A DNA stretch of 64,000 nucleotides from Dyella sp. OK004 (lineage in GTDB: Bacteria > Pseudomonadota > Gammaproteobacteria > Xanthomonadales > Rhodanobacteraceae). The notes beneath the pieces are model-generated. The model was not told the origin of the DNA and did not search any database. It was given only the letters and a program-made list of their open reading frames with translations. The position numbers and the translations under genes were made by a program. The stretch lies in NCBI RefSeq assembly GCF_900114495.1, contig NZ_FOZI01000003.1:434001-498000 (forward strand), read 5' to 3'. Below are positions 37,291 to 46,150 of this stretch, piece by piece (positions within the stretch are counted from its first letter, which is position 1; the number at the start of each line of letters is the position of its first letter).

Positions 37291-39237
37291 CGATTCTAAT
37301 CCGCGCTCCTCATCCCATTCGAAGGGAACGAGAGCCACCCCATTTCGCCAGCGCTCGACGATAGTCTCTTGATACCATGGCTCCATTATGTCCGCGTGTT
37401 CAGTGATGATGACCTGCATGCGAGGAGACAAATCCTGGACGACATCCTTTATGAGCTGAAAGATCCGAATCACGGCCAATCTGTCCTCATCGTGCACGTC
37501 GACCTCGTTCACATCTCTCCCTTTCTCAGCAGGGAAATAAACCTGCGATGGCTGATCGAGAAAGAGGAAGCGAGGCACGGGACGGACCTTACGTGCGAAG
37601 AAGTCATGAAGCGAAAGCAGTGCAATAAGGTGGCAACCAAGCCAGGTGGCGCCGCTGCCCATGCGATTCATCGGAACCGGACCTTCATCAGCGTCTGCAA
37701 CGACTAGTAACTTCTTAGGATCGAGCCGAAAAGGAATGCCGCTGTGTTCCAACTCAAGATGTTTTGCCCAACGAGTCATCAGGTTGCCGAGTCGGCTCAT
37801 AATCGAGGCAGTGCGTTCTCGAACACTATCATCGCTCAGCAACGAATCGAGTTGGGCGATTCGTTCACGCAATGCACCAATTTCAGCGGCAAGCTTATCG
37901 TTATCCTGAGCGGTAGGCAGGGATTCTAGCGTGAGACTAATGCGCCCGAGGACATGAGCCCTCCGGGATGCTGCATCGCGCATCGATTGGAGACGCGCGT
38001 CGGAAGCACGAATCGATTCGAGAGCAGACCAGTTGTTACGAAGTGACCCTTTTAAGTCGTTTAGCTCTTTAGTCTTTTCAGAGATCAAGGTGTCTAGGCC
38101 GGGGGTATGCCTAAGCACGTTCTGCAGTTGGCTTCTCGCCATCTCGAGTTCGGAGCGTAGCTCTTCCACCAGCGGCATCGTTGCTGGTAAAGGCTGGATA
38201 CAAATCGGGCAGGTGTGCTTGTCGTCACCTAGCAGGCCTATGCTTTCGAGCCTAGCGACCTGTTCGCCGGTTTCGTTAGCAAAACTGCCCTCATCCTTCC
38301 GAAGCCCGGTCATCGCCTGCAACTCGTCGTTGATGAAATGCAGCCTTTCTCGTAGCTTGATCCGTTCACTACTGAGGCGCACCAACTCTGCTTGATCGAC
38401 CTCTGATGCAACCATTTCCAGATGCTCCGCGGTTGGAGCATTGCCAGCTGCACGCAGCGACTCTATGGCATTGCTATAAGAGGCTGCTGAGAAGTCCGGT
38501 GCAATCAAACCTACGTTTTTTGCCTCGGCAACAAGGCCGTCCACCCTCCCTTCACTTGTGAGCGATAGTGAACGCGCCAGCTCGGATTCCTTCATGCGAA
38601 GGTCTCGTCGTAGCGTCCTTAGCTGAGCGGAAAGCTCGACGTGGTCGTCTTCGACGGCTCCGATAAAGTAGGGGAAAGTGTCCTTGATCCCCTGAGCAAT
38701 CCAGTGATCACTTTGGCCATGAAACAGGAACCCAGGCTGCGAGATCTCCGTCTGCTTTTGGAACGCGTAGGCCAGCGCGTGCCGAATGCCCGCCGAGAGC
38801 TCGCGGCGGGTCTGACCTTCAGGTGGCGTATGACGATGCGCGCCTATGCCTATGGCCAGCTCAATTCGAGCCATCACTGCGTCAATATTCGCGGTGACTG
38901 ATAGCTGTTGGAAAGTGGGAATAGTGAGCGCCGAGCCCGTGACATAGTATGCGTCCGATGTCGTTGTCTTACCCCGGTCCGGCGCGCGGCGAGCGACGAA
39001 GTGTTCGGAACTGCCGTCGGTTAGGCGCAGTCCATACCAGTCAATAGTCCGAGCCATGATGCCGTGTGGAATGTTGCACGTTGAGCTGCCGAGGCAATAG
39101 TCAACAATATCGATCAGGGATGATTTTCCTGTGCCGGACTCGCCTGTGATGATGTTTACCTTGCCGGGCTTCAACGGAACGATCCGTGGGGAACGTCCGG
39201 CGGAGTAGATGACGATGTCGAGAATTTGAATGCTCAT
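37288..39237 (-). CDS. ABC-3C system SMC/Rad50-like ATPase (DUF3732)
   Basis: 649-residue ATPase, the ABC component of a three-component conflict system. Walker A is GESGTGKSS near residue 33. A central coiled coil carries a CPIC pair (DKHTCPICIQPLP) like the Rad50 zinc hook. The C-terminal half has MGSGATWLG in place of the ABC signature, Walker B FLFLDQPSQ and the switch His in IITEHAD. These features match DUF3732 proteins. Start ATG 39237 overlaps the stop of the middle-component gene (ATGA). It would sense altered DNA or nucleoprotein and license the effector; that role is inferred from the family. Confidence 0.9.
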   Translation of the reverse strand: MSIQILDIVIYSAGRSPRIVPLKPGKVNIITGESGTGKSSLIDIVDYCLGSSTCNIPHGIMARTIDWYGLRLTDGSSEHFVARRAPDRGKTTTSDAYYVTGSALTIPTFQQLSVTANIDAVMARIELAIGIGAHRHTPPEGQTRRELSAGIRHALAYAFQKQTEISQPGFLFHGQSDHWIAQGIKDTFPYFIGAVEDDHVELSAQLRTLRRDLRMKESELARSLSLTSEGRVDGLVAEAKNVGLIAPDFSAASYSNAIESLRAAGNAPTAEHLEMVASEVDQAELVRLSSERIKLRERLHFINDELQAMTGLRKDEGSFANETGEQVARLESIGLLGDDKHTCPICIQPLPATMPLVEELRSELEMARSQLQNVLRHTPGLDTLISEKTKELNDLKGSLRNNWSALESIRASDARLQSMRDAASRRAHVLGRISLTLESLPTAQDNDKLAAEIGALRERIAQLDSLLSDDSVRERTASIMSRLGNLMTRWAKHLELEHSGIPFRLDPKKLLVVADADEGPVPMNRMGSGATWLGCHLIALLSLHDFFARKVRPVPRFLFLDQPSQVYFPAEKGRDVNEVDVHDEDRLAVIRIFQLIKDVVQDLSPRMQVIITEHADIMEPWYQETIVERWRNGVALVPFEWDEERGLES

Positions 39238-39767
39238 GGACGAACGCCCCATAGGGCCATAACAGTGGAATAGTCGCCTGAAGCCGCGAACCAACGACCC
39301 ACGAAGTGGGCCATCTTTGCGCAGTCGATCACTTCTGCGGTCGCAAACCCTGCACCATATTTATTGACCCGCCTCTGTGACGCGAGCGGTGCGATATGCG
39401 TGCCCTGAAGTTGAATGAGGCCTCCGGCCGATGAAATGGCGATCGCTTGTCGAACCAGCGGAGCAAGGGCGCGAGCCCTATCGGGAAACCCCACCTGCGC
39501 GAAGGGGTTAACGCTCAGCCACGCCACAAGGCTCGTATTGATACGCCGAGGGAGCGCCTCACGTGTCACTTTCTGCAATACAACCGGAAGTACGACGAAG
39601 GCGAGCGCGTATGGTAGTCCCTGCTCATCGTCTTGCTCCTCCTGGTGCCCCTTTGCGGCCATGTAAAGCAGGGTGCCCAGGAACGATGGATTCAGCAGGC
39701 GGATCTGCTCTATCGGCTGGCGGTGCCAGGATGCGTCCTTTTTTCGGAGCCCAATGGTCTCATTCAT
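39234..39767 (-). CDS. ABC-3C system middle component
   Basis: 177 residues, no catalytic motif. The opening segment (EQIRLLNPSFLGTLLYMAAKG) and the length agree with the middle component (MC) of ABC-three-component systems, a small alpha-helical adaptor between effector and ATPase. Start ATG 39767 overlaps the effector stop, and its own stop overlaps the ATPase start, both by four bases (ATGA). This double coupling is strong evidence for a three-protein complex made in fixed ratio. Confidence 0.85.
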   Translation of the reverse strand: MNETIGLRKKDASWHRQPIEQIRLLNPSFLGTLLYMAAKGHQEEQDDEQGLPYALAFVVLPVVLQKVTREALPRRINTSLVAWLSVNPFAQVGFPDRARALAPLVRQAIAISSAGGLIQLQGTHIAPLASQRRVNKYGAGFATAEVIDCAKMAHFVGRWFAASGDYSTVMALWGVRP

Positions 39768-40978
39768 GCGGCTTGCGTCCGGCTTTCCAGCAAATGCTGC
39801 AGCTTGGACATGAAGTGGGGATGCCAACCCACTCTCAGATCATTAGCCAGCATATGAAGCGAGCCACGAGAGATGCTGGGATTGTCCACGTTCTTATGGA
39901 TGGGAAAGCAAGAAGTCTCCACCCACTCATAGATCCTCTTAGCCATCTGCTCCTGTTCTACCTCTGCCAGCTCCCGCCCAATATCGTCAAGTGCGCGCTG
40001 GAAAATGAGATCCCATTCCTCACAAAGTTTCTGCTCATACTTATCAAGGTCGCCTACCATCACTAGGCTCTCTCGCACCCAGCGCGATCGCTGTTCAAAA
40101 GCGCGGTAGTAATCGCGCACGGCAGCAAGTACGCGGCGATCATTGATGCCAACTAGCTTGGCCTGATGAACGAATATTTCATTTTCATAAGCAGTCATGT
40201 CGACCACGTGATCGAGGATGTCGTTGTCAACGGGAAGAGCGCTGACCAACTGCTCACGAATATCATCCATCTGCGCCTGGAGATCGACGCTCCTGATGGG
40301 AAACTTCGAGCCCGCTATCAAATGTCTAAGGGAGGCGGTCAACCACCAGCCCTCAAGCCGGGATAGGAAGGACTCAACGTGATCTCGCCTCACGGTGAAG
40401 CGTATCTCGTGACGAATATCGTGCCCAACCTGCTCGATGTTCGACGCTCCCGGAGCGATGACGATCGATGACACTAAAGCAGCTTGCTCCTTTTCAGGCA
40501 TCGCGAGGAAGAGAGTGTATGCGGGGATATTCGTGGAGTTCGTCGAAGTCTGAGCAGTGATGCGCATCGCGGAGAGCGCGCCAGCCTCATCTCGGGACGC
40601 GGCTAGGAGGCGGCTGGCTATCGACCCTGATGCAACGCCATGCGTTGTCATTAGGATCAGGCGATCGCCGGAAGCAATTGCCCCGGATGCACGGCCTTCA
40701 ATCCAGATACGAAGTGACTTCCAAATGTCTGGAGATGCGTCCGTCAGATTGGCCAAGCTGTTGGTGTGGTGCTTGAGCTGGAATAGCTCCAAGGGCGTGC
40801 CAATGGATTCGAAGACGACGTCGTCCAAGGTCTCTAGATAAACGGAGAAGCCGTCGTCAGAACTGGTGTCTATACGACGAAGGGCTGTCAGCAACGCGAC
40901 GCGTATCTGATATAGGTACCCCAGTGCAGAATCGCCTGCTCCGAAAGCAGAGCTTCCGCTCGCGATTGACGTTGTCAT
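39764..40978 (-). CDS. ABC-3C system effector with restriction-endonuclease-like N-terminus
   Basis: 404 residues, first gene of the operon. The N-terminus reads SALGYLYQIRVALLTALRR, then acidic YLETLDDVVFE, then LELFQLKHH. This is the GYxYQ ... E49/D53 ... Q67-x-K69 pattern of the Cap4/DUF4297-like branch of the PD-(D/E)xK nuclease fold. The remainder (100-404) is helical and should contain the ABC-3C C-terminal domain that docks to the middle component. ATG 40978 is preceded by an AGGGGGG run; an upstream in-frame ATG at 41047 is less supported. I infer a DNA nuclease killed or armed by phage or plasmid invasion; no assay-level evidence exists in sequence. Confidence 0.85.
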   Translation of the reverse strand: MTTSIASGSSAFGAGDSALGYLYQIRVALLTALRRIDTSSDDGFSVYLETLDDVVFESIGTPLELFQLKHHTNSLANLTDASPDIWKSLRIWIEGRASGAIASGDRLILMTTHGVASGSIASRLLAASRDEAGALSAMRITAQTSTNSTNIPAYTLFLAMPEKEQAALVSSIVIAPGASNIEQVGHDIRHEIRFTVRRDHVESFLSRLEGWWLTASLRHLIAGSKFPIRSVDLQAQMDDIREQLVSALPVDNDILDHVVDMTAYENEIFVHQAKLVGINDRRVLAAVRDYYRAFEQRSRWVRESLVMVGDLDKYEQKLCEEWDLIFQRALDDIGRELAEVEQEQMAKRIYEWVETSCFPIHKNVDNPSISRGSLHMLANDLRVGWHPHFMSKLQHLLESRTQAA

Positions 40979-41139
40979 CCGTCCCCCCTGTCCCTTGATC
41001 GCTTCGATAAAGCGCACCAGCGATTCGACTGCCGGCTTTCCTGCCAACGGCGCGATGGTCGCATGGATGAGGCGGGCGCTCCACTATGCGTCCAGCTCAG
41101 TCATTACCGCATAACCCGCACAACTGCAGCCTGTCGTTT

Positions 41140-42120
41140 CTAATCCTCAAGCAAACGAGCTGCCGGATTGTCTGCCGCGCCACCCGTTTGGAAATACCCC
41201 ATCACGCTGGACACCGCGCGGTGCTCGGTCATCGCCATGATCGCCGGTAGCGCCCCCCCCCTGACGGCTCGCCTCGGTCACGAAGCCCGAGCGCAAGCTA
41301 TGCCCACGAGAGGGCGGGGCCCACGCGCTGCTTCCAGAGCCGCCGAAAAATCGCCCCTTCAGTGATGCCAGCGGCCACCAACCAAGCCTCCAGCGCTTGC
41401 GTGGCCCGATCAAGAACGGGCTTGTCGGGCGTCGACGATGCTGTCACGCCCGCCTGCTGCGTCTTGCTGTGCTCCAAGCGATAAATGAAGCCCTGCGGGC
41501 CAATGCGGCGCAGGTCGCGCAGATCCGCGGCCGCGACCTCGCTGCGCCGACGGCCACCGCTGGCAAAGCCAAAGCAGAGCAGGGCGCGATCAGGCAAGCC
41601 TTCCAGACTCTCATCGCAGGTCGCCAGCATCGCCTCGAGCTCGGTCAGGGTGATCGCGGTTTTCTTGCGCGGGCGGACGCCGCGCTTGACCGCCGCCCGC
41701 GCAGCGCGACTCAGCACCGTGCGGATCGCCGGCTGTTCGCACGGGTTGGCCGCATGCTTGAGGCGATGTGCCGTCGACAGCACGGCCACCCGGTGGCGGA
41801 CCGTTGCCAGGGTCCACGGTCCGAGCTTGGCCTTGAGGCCGGCGGCCACCAGCGCCTGGTCGACGACCGGCGGCAATTCCCAAGCCAGTTCGCCATCGAC
41901 GGATCGGCGGGCCACGTGATCGACCACAAACTGCAGCACAGTGGCTTCCGCCACCGGCAACGCCGGTCGACGCCGTAACGGGCTGCATGCCAACCAGCCC
42001 AGTAGCGCAGGGCGCTGGCGTAACTCCGCGTGGTGTTCGCGGCGGCCGCTTCGGCGAGCAATTCGCGCACCGCGAAATAGGGCGTATACCCACGATAATC
42101 ATCACTTATCGCGAGTACGT
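41140..42120 (-). pseudogene. site-specific tyrosine recombinase (integrase), multiply frameshifted
   Basis: A tyrosine recombinase is readable only by joining frames. An N-terminal SAM-like part (FAVRELLAEAAAANTTRSYASALRYW) is followed by a shift near 41970. The central part (LPVAEATVLQFVVDHVARR ... FASGGRRRSEVAAADL, with the first catalytic Arg) runs to an in-frame stop at 41298. GHSLRSGFVTEASRQG (the HxxR box) is in a second frame. After a G9 tract at 41252-41260, MTEHRAVSSVMGYFQTGG with the Tyr is in a third frame. Stop TAG ends at 41140. At least three frame breaks make it non-functional, unless one reflects slippage. It marks an old integration next to the ABC-3C operon. Confidence 0.85.
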
Positions 42121-42158
42121 CAAGGCAAGGGCAGGGCACCGATCGAGGAGACCATTGC

Positions 42159-42604
42159 ATGGCTCGTGGCATCACCCAAGAGCAGGTCAACACGGCCGCC
42201 GACACCATTTTGGGCGCCGGCGAAACCCGGGCCCAGGCAGCCCGAGATCTGGCCGAACACGCCTGCGCCACCCTGGATGGCCAATTGCAGGACAGTCATG
42301 CTCTTCGGGCGGACCTTGTACAGCAATGCGATCGCCTGAAGACGCGAAGCAGTGGCAGCAGCGCAACGAAGTGGCCGAACGAACACACCGAGAGGCTGTC
42401 ACCACCATGCAGAATTCGAACCGCGATGCCAGCATGCGGGTACGTCACTTGGAACAGGGGATCGCGCGCCAAGCAGGCCAGGTTACCGCCTTAGAAAAGG
42501 CGCTTTCCGTGGCTTCAGTTAAGCAAAATCCACCGGCAACGACTGCCACAACCTCCGCGAAACGCAGCCCACGGAAGAAGGGCCCAGCTCGCCCGGCCAA
42601 GTGA
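42159..42604 (+). pseudogene. KfrA-like DNA-binding protein, deleted and frameshifted
   Basis: The start ARGITQEQVNTAADTILGAGE matches the N-terminus of KfrA_N-type proteins, which are usually followed by a helix-turn-helix (…PTVERIRAHLG…). That part is absent and the frame continues into ETRAQAARDLAEHACATL, as if the DNA-binding region were deleted. After about 42330 the coiled-coil tail (QWQQRNEVAERTHREAVTTMQ ... RHLEQGIARQAGQVTALEKAL) and a basic end (RSPRKKGPARPAK) are in another frame. GAGGAG upstream supports the start. Its divergent position to the integrase relic fits a shared mobile element. Confidence 0.7.
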
Positions 42605-42646
42605 CCCCTCGACTACATCCCTAGGCCGATCCAGATAAGGATGGAA

Positions 42647-43369
42647 ATGCTTCGTCAAAGAGTTATGGTCAGCATCAAGGTTTTTCTTGAGGAACACTTC
42701 GGGCACTTCAGCAAGGACGACTTTGGGTCGAAATCATCATTACAAGCCGGCCTGGCCATCTCATCGGCATGGGCTGTTACATCATCTGCAGTAGTGATTG
42801 CTTGCCAGATATGGCCTGACAGCTCGTACTTGAGCTACATAAGAACTGCGATTCCCGAAGCAATAGGGCCGCACCTGTGGAATGTCATCGGCACGATCGC
42901 AGCCATGGCTGTCGGCTGGGCGCTGCTATTCCCCCGAGTGGAGCACTTCGCAAGGTTTGCGAACTATCTACTGCTAACCACCTTTGGCATTGGCATCCTT
43001 ATGTTCGGAACCCTTGCCGGCAAGCTTTTCAGCACCTCACCCCCAGAGAATCTTTCTGCCTTATCACGGGCAGGCCTTTATATCTTGGTCGCCGCGCTGA
43101 TGATGATTTGTTTCGCCCTTAACTTTGCTCTGTGGATTGCCGCATCGCTCCTGGATGGCACACCAAAACACGCAAGGTTCGCGCAAAAGTGGCGCCAGAC
43201 CACCTTGTGGCTGAGGCTGGCGATTGCCATCGCGATGATCGCGCTCCCTGGCTACTTACTCGTCACAAGCAAAGCCGCACCGTCAGGAGATGCAACCTGT
43301 ACAGCGGCCACAGGAACAAGCCAACAACACAGCCCAGGGACTTCGACAGCAGCACGAGACACAGCTTGA
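42647..43369 (+). CDS. multi-pass membrane protein, unknown function
   Basis: About 240 residues with four to five hydrophobic segments (LAISSAWAVTSSAVVIACQIW; LWNVIGTIAAMAVGWALLF; YLLLTTFGIGILMFGTLAG; AGLYILVAALMMICFALNFALWIAASLL; LRLAIAIAMIALPGYLL) and a polar Ser/Thr tail. ATG 42647 has AAGGA five bases upstream; ATG 42641 overlaps that site. Base composition is lower in GC than the flanking core genes, in line with the island. I recognise no family. Confidence 0.7.
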   Translation: MLRQRVMVSIKVFLEEHFGHFSKDDFGSKSSLQAGLAISSAWAVTSSAVVIACQIWPDSSYLSYIRTAIPEAIGPHLWNVIGTIAAMAVGWALLFPRVEHFARFANYLLLTTFGIGILMFGTLAGKLFSTSPPENLSALSRAGLYILVAALMMICFALNFALWIAASLLDGTPKHARFAQKWRQTTLWLRLAIAIAMIALPGYLLVTSKAAPSGDATCTAATGTSQQHSPGTSTAARDTA

Positions 43370-43471
43370 CGCCAAAAGATGACCGGGTAAGCGGGACATG
43401 ACACGGTTAGCGGGACACGCGACCGAATTAAGAGGACTGCGACAACGGCGCACCACATGATCGACCACGAT

Positions 43472-43491
43472 TTGACATAATATACATTATG
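43472..43491 (+). promoter_or_regulatory. palindromic promoter-like site
   Basis: TTGACA is immediately overlapped by CATAAT-ATAC-ATTATG, an AT-rich inverted repeat in a GC-rich background. This resembles toxin-antitoxin operator/promoters, but no toxin or antitoxin gene follows, so it may be a relic. Confidence 0.4.
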
Positions 43492-43657
43492 CGCAATTGC
43501 AGATGTATCCGGCGCTGGGCCGACACGCTCCGTGCATTCCTGCGTTCCCTGCTGCATGGAACGCGCGAATGCCACGTAAGCGCCATCGACTTCGAAGTCC
43601 CGCGCACCGTGCCGGACAGCCGGCGCCGAATTAGCCAACTCTTGAAGTGCCCGGACA

Positions 43658-43701
43658 AAAGTCAGGCTCGCTCATCAATGACTCGAGGTGAGCCTGACTT
43701 T
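43658..43701 (-). terminator. bidirectional rho-independent terminator
   Basis: A 12-bp perfect stem (AAAGTCAGGCTC with its complement) closes a 20-base loop 12 bases beyond the enol-lactonase-like gene. T-runs are present on both exits (ACTTTT on minus, CTTTATTTTTG on plus). Confidence 0.75.
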
Positions 43702-43712
43702 ATTTTTGCCCC

Positions 43713-44534
43713 TCAGGCAGCTTCGCCTTCCAGCAGGAAATCCAGCACCGTACATACGTACGTGTCCGGATGCTCAACGTTGGGCAAATGGACGGCCGGC
43801 AGGATCACCAGGCGCGCCCCTGGCACGGTCGCAGCGATGTGCTCACCATAACTTGCCAGCGTGACGGTATCGTCCTTGCCCGCGATCACCAGCGTGGGGC
43901 GATTGATAAGTGCGATCGTTCGCCGCATGTCGTTGTCGCGCACTGCGGCGTAGGAGCCCGCCAAACCCCGTGGGGAGGTGGAAAGCAGCATGTCGCGGAA
44001 TGGCTCAATGGCGGGGTGCTTTGCTTCAAGCATGTGGGCCGGGAACCATTTGGCCAGGAACGCCTGTGCTACGGCGGCCATGTCGGGCGCTGTCTGCAAT
44101 GCTGCGATACGTGCATCGAACTCGTTGGCAGGACCCAGGTGGGCTGACGTATTGCTCAGGATGAGCAGGTCGATGCGATCCGGTGTATGGATGCCCAGCC
44201 ATTGCCCCACCAGGCCGCCGAGCGACAGGCCAAGAAAGTGCGCACGTTCAATGCCGAGCGCATCGAGCAGCTCGATCACGTCGCGACCAAGTCGATCCAT
44301 CGAATAGGCCCCTCCGGGAGCGTCCGATTCACCGTGGCCGCGGGCGTCGTAGCGCAGCACGCGAAAGTGCGGGGTCAGTGCGGCTATTTGACCATCCCAC
44401 ATGTGCAACGTCGTGCCGATGGAGTTTGACAGGACGAGCACGGGCTTGTTCTCGTTGCCATCGACGCGGTAAGCCATGCGGTATCCGTCGCCGGTGGTGA
44501 TGAAGCCGGTGATGATGAAAGTGGCGTCATTCAT
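43713..44534 (-). CDS. alpha/beta hydrolase, 3-oxoadipate enol-lactonase-like
   Basis: 273 residues. The layout GDGYRMAYRVDG, LVLSNSIGTTLHMWDGQIAAL, YDARGHGESDAP, nucleophile elbow GLSLGGLVGQWLGIHTPDRI and LANTSAHLG-like segment are typical of PcaD, which opens the enol-lactone to 3-oxoadipate in the beta-ketoadipate pathway. The C-terminal His is in VHLPNVEHPD. AAGGAG eight bases before ATG 44534 sets the start. No other pca genes are near, so the substrate could differ; related enzymes act on other lactones or esters. A terminator follows the gene. Confidence 0.85.
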   Translation of the reverse strand: MNDATFIITGFITTGDGYRMAYRVDGNENKPVLVLSNSIGTTLHMWDGQIAALTPHFRVLRYDARGHGESDAPGGAYSMDRLGRDVIELLDALGIERAHFLGLSLGGLVGQWLGIHTPDRIDLLILSNTSAHLGPANEFDARIAALQTAPDMAAVAQAFLAKWFPAHMLEAKHPAIEPFRDMLLSTSPRGLAGSYAAVRDNDMRRTIALINRPTLVIAGKDDTVTLASYGEHIAATVPGARLVILPAVHLPNVEHPDTYVCTVLDFLLEGEAA

Positions 44535-44746
44535 AACGCTTTGCTCCTTGGGGTGGGGTCGGAGCCTGTGCGGGTGGAGATGCTAGACGCCACCGACTCA
44601 GGCAAAAATACAAAGGTTGGAAAAATTCAGTAGTAATGCAGGGCCTGAGCGCCCTCCCCTGCACGACCTCCAATGCTTCGGAGTCGTGGTCAAGGCGAGC
44701 AGCTTTCAAACCGCAGCTCAGGATCGATTTCCAGTCCGAATCCGCG

Positions 44747-45955
44747 TTACGGCTTGTCGACCTTGACGGTTGCCGTAGTCGACGGGACGACGGGTAGATC
44801 CTCGCTGGTGTACTTGTAGATGTCTGAGCCGATGGCATAGGCAGTGAAGTGCTCGCCATCGGGCAGCACGCGGATCTTGTTGGTCACGCGCCCCATCTCC
44901 ACGTGTTCCCAGTGCTTGCCACCATCCCTGGTTTCGAAACCGCCCTTGGTGGTGCCGACCCAGCCAAGATCCGCATTGGCGAAGCCCACGCCGAACTCGG
45001 TGACTTCCTTGTCGTCGACTAGTGGTAGCTCCTTCCATGTCTTACCGCCATCGGTAGTTTTCGCTACACGGCGCTGAATGGACTTCGGATCGGTGTCGTA
45101 GCTCTGGATGGTGGCGTAACCCACGTGCCGTGTCGGGAAGGCGCCCTTCCAAATCAGTTCCGCAGGCCGTTTGGATTCGTACGCACGCGTCCAGTGCGCA
45201 CCGCCATCGTGGGTGGTGATGATGACGGCATGCGATTTCGACAGGTCTGTGTCCGAGCCGCCGTAGATCACGCCGTTCCTGGCATCGAAGAATTTGACGT
45301 CCACGATCATGGCGATCCATGGCGTCATGTCGGTGTTGGTCCAGGTCTTCCCGCCGTCCAGCGAGCTGAGCAGTCGGGCGGGGCCGCTTACTCGTCCGGC
45401 CGCGTGGATCACCGTGGCAGAGCTGTTGTGCGAGGCGTTATCGGGGTGAAGGATGTCGATGCCACAGACGCCCTTCATCGGTTCGCCGGGAATGTTTGTC
45501 ACGGCATGCCAGTGGTCACCGCCATCATCCGTCTCGTAGAGCGGCGTGCTGTCCGTGACGCCAGGGTAATAACCGGTGCCGATGTTTCCCGCATAACCGT
45601 GCTGCGCATCGATCATGCCGATGGAGCGGAAGTAGGTTCCTGGCTGCTTGAGTACGTTCTGCCAATGCTGGCCGCCATCGGTGCTGCGCCAGATGTTGCC
45701 CTTGCCATTGACATAGAAGCCGATGTCCTGGTTCACAAAATAGATATCGTCCTGTTTTCCTTTGTATGGCTCGGTCGGGAGCTTCTGCCAATGACTCCCC
45801 GCTTGTGGTGTTAACGAGGCGTCGTTGGCTAAGGCGACACCTTGAGAGCATGCAAGTGCCAGCGCCGCAAATGGCAATGCCTTGCGGGCAAGCATGATCG
45901 ATCGGAAAAAGAATGCATCGTTAGGCATGATTGGGTTGTCTCGATCCTTTTTCAT
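44747..45955 (-). CDS. exported BNR/YCF48-type beta-propeller protein
   Basis: 402 residues. A long N-region precedes a hydrophobic signal core (ALPFAALALACSQGVALA). The mature part is built of repeated sialidase-like Asp boxes: STDGGQHW, TDDGGDHW, SLDGGKTW, THDGGAHW, TTDGGKTW, TRDGGKHW, predicting a beta-propeller as in YCF48/HCF136-like and sialidase-fold proteins. No sialidase active-site arginines are evident, so it is more likely a binding or assembly protein. ATG 45955 has AGAGGG seven bases upstream. It is divergent from the MarR-type gene, which may control it. Confidence 0.8.
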   Translation of the reverse strand: MKKDRDNPIMPNDAFFFRSIMLARKALPFAALALACSQGVALANDASLTPQAGSHWQKLPTEPYKGKQDDIYFVNQDIGFYVNGKGNIWRSTDGGQHWQNVLKQPGTYFRSIGMIDAQHGYAGNIGTGYYPGVTDSTPLYETDDGGDHWHAVTNIPGEPMKGVCGIDILHPDNASHNSSATVIHAAGRVSGPARLLSSLDGGKTWTNTDMTPWIAMIVDVKFFDARNGVIYGGSDTDLSKSHAVIITTHDGGAHWTRAYESKRPAELIWKGAFPTRHVGYATIQSYDTDPKSIQRRVAKTTDGGKTWKELPLVDDKEVTEFGVGFANADLGWVGTTKGGFETRDGGKHWEHVEMGRVTNKIRVLPDGEHFTAYAIGSDIYKYTSEDLPVVPSTTATVKVDKP

Positions 45956-46150
45956 ACTCATACCCTCTGGAGGGTGCGCATTTTTGTAAACGAAATTCTC
46001 TTTGCGGCAGAAAAGTGCGGCCAACGAATTGAGTGGGTGATCACAAGCTAGAAGCCGCCATCGTTTGCTTGACTACGCAAAATTTGTAGCCGCCCACCCT
46101 CTCGAAGCCATGTTTGACATCATTGCATAAGCACTTATATATTTGTCTAC

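Larger units (their letters stand above)
43370..43712 (+). other. intergenic region with insertion-element-like and promoter-like debris
   Basis: Two near-identical motifs, GGTAAGCGGGACA and GGTTAGCGGGACA, lie about 20 bases apart near 43385-43420, like the terminal repeats of some insertion sequences; no transposase is left. A promoter-like palindrome (43472-43491) and a terminator (43658-43701) follow. A 120-codon plus-strand frame from 43489 runs into the antisense of the next gene and is unsupported. Confidence 0.45.

Noticed and set aside
43489-43851. 120-codon plus frame after the palindromic promoter
   Set aside because: Considered as a toxin gene. It crosses the terminator and runs antisense into the enol-lactonase-like gene; no toxin motif is seen.
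44747-45955. BNR-repeat protein as a sialidase
   Set aside because: Asp boxes are present but I could not find the arginine triad or Tyr/Glu pair of sialidases.
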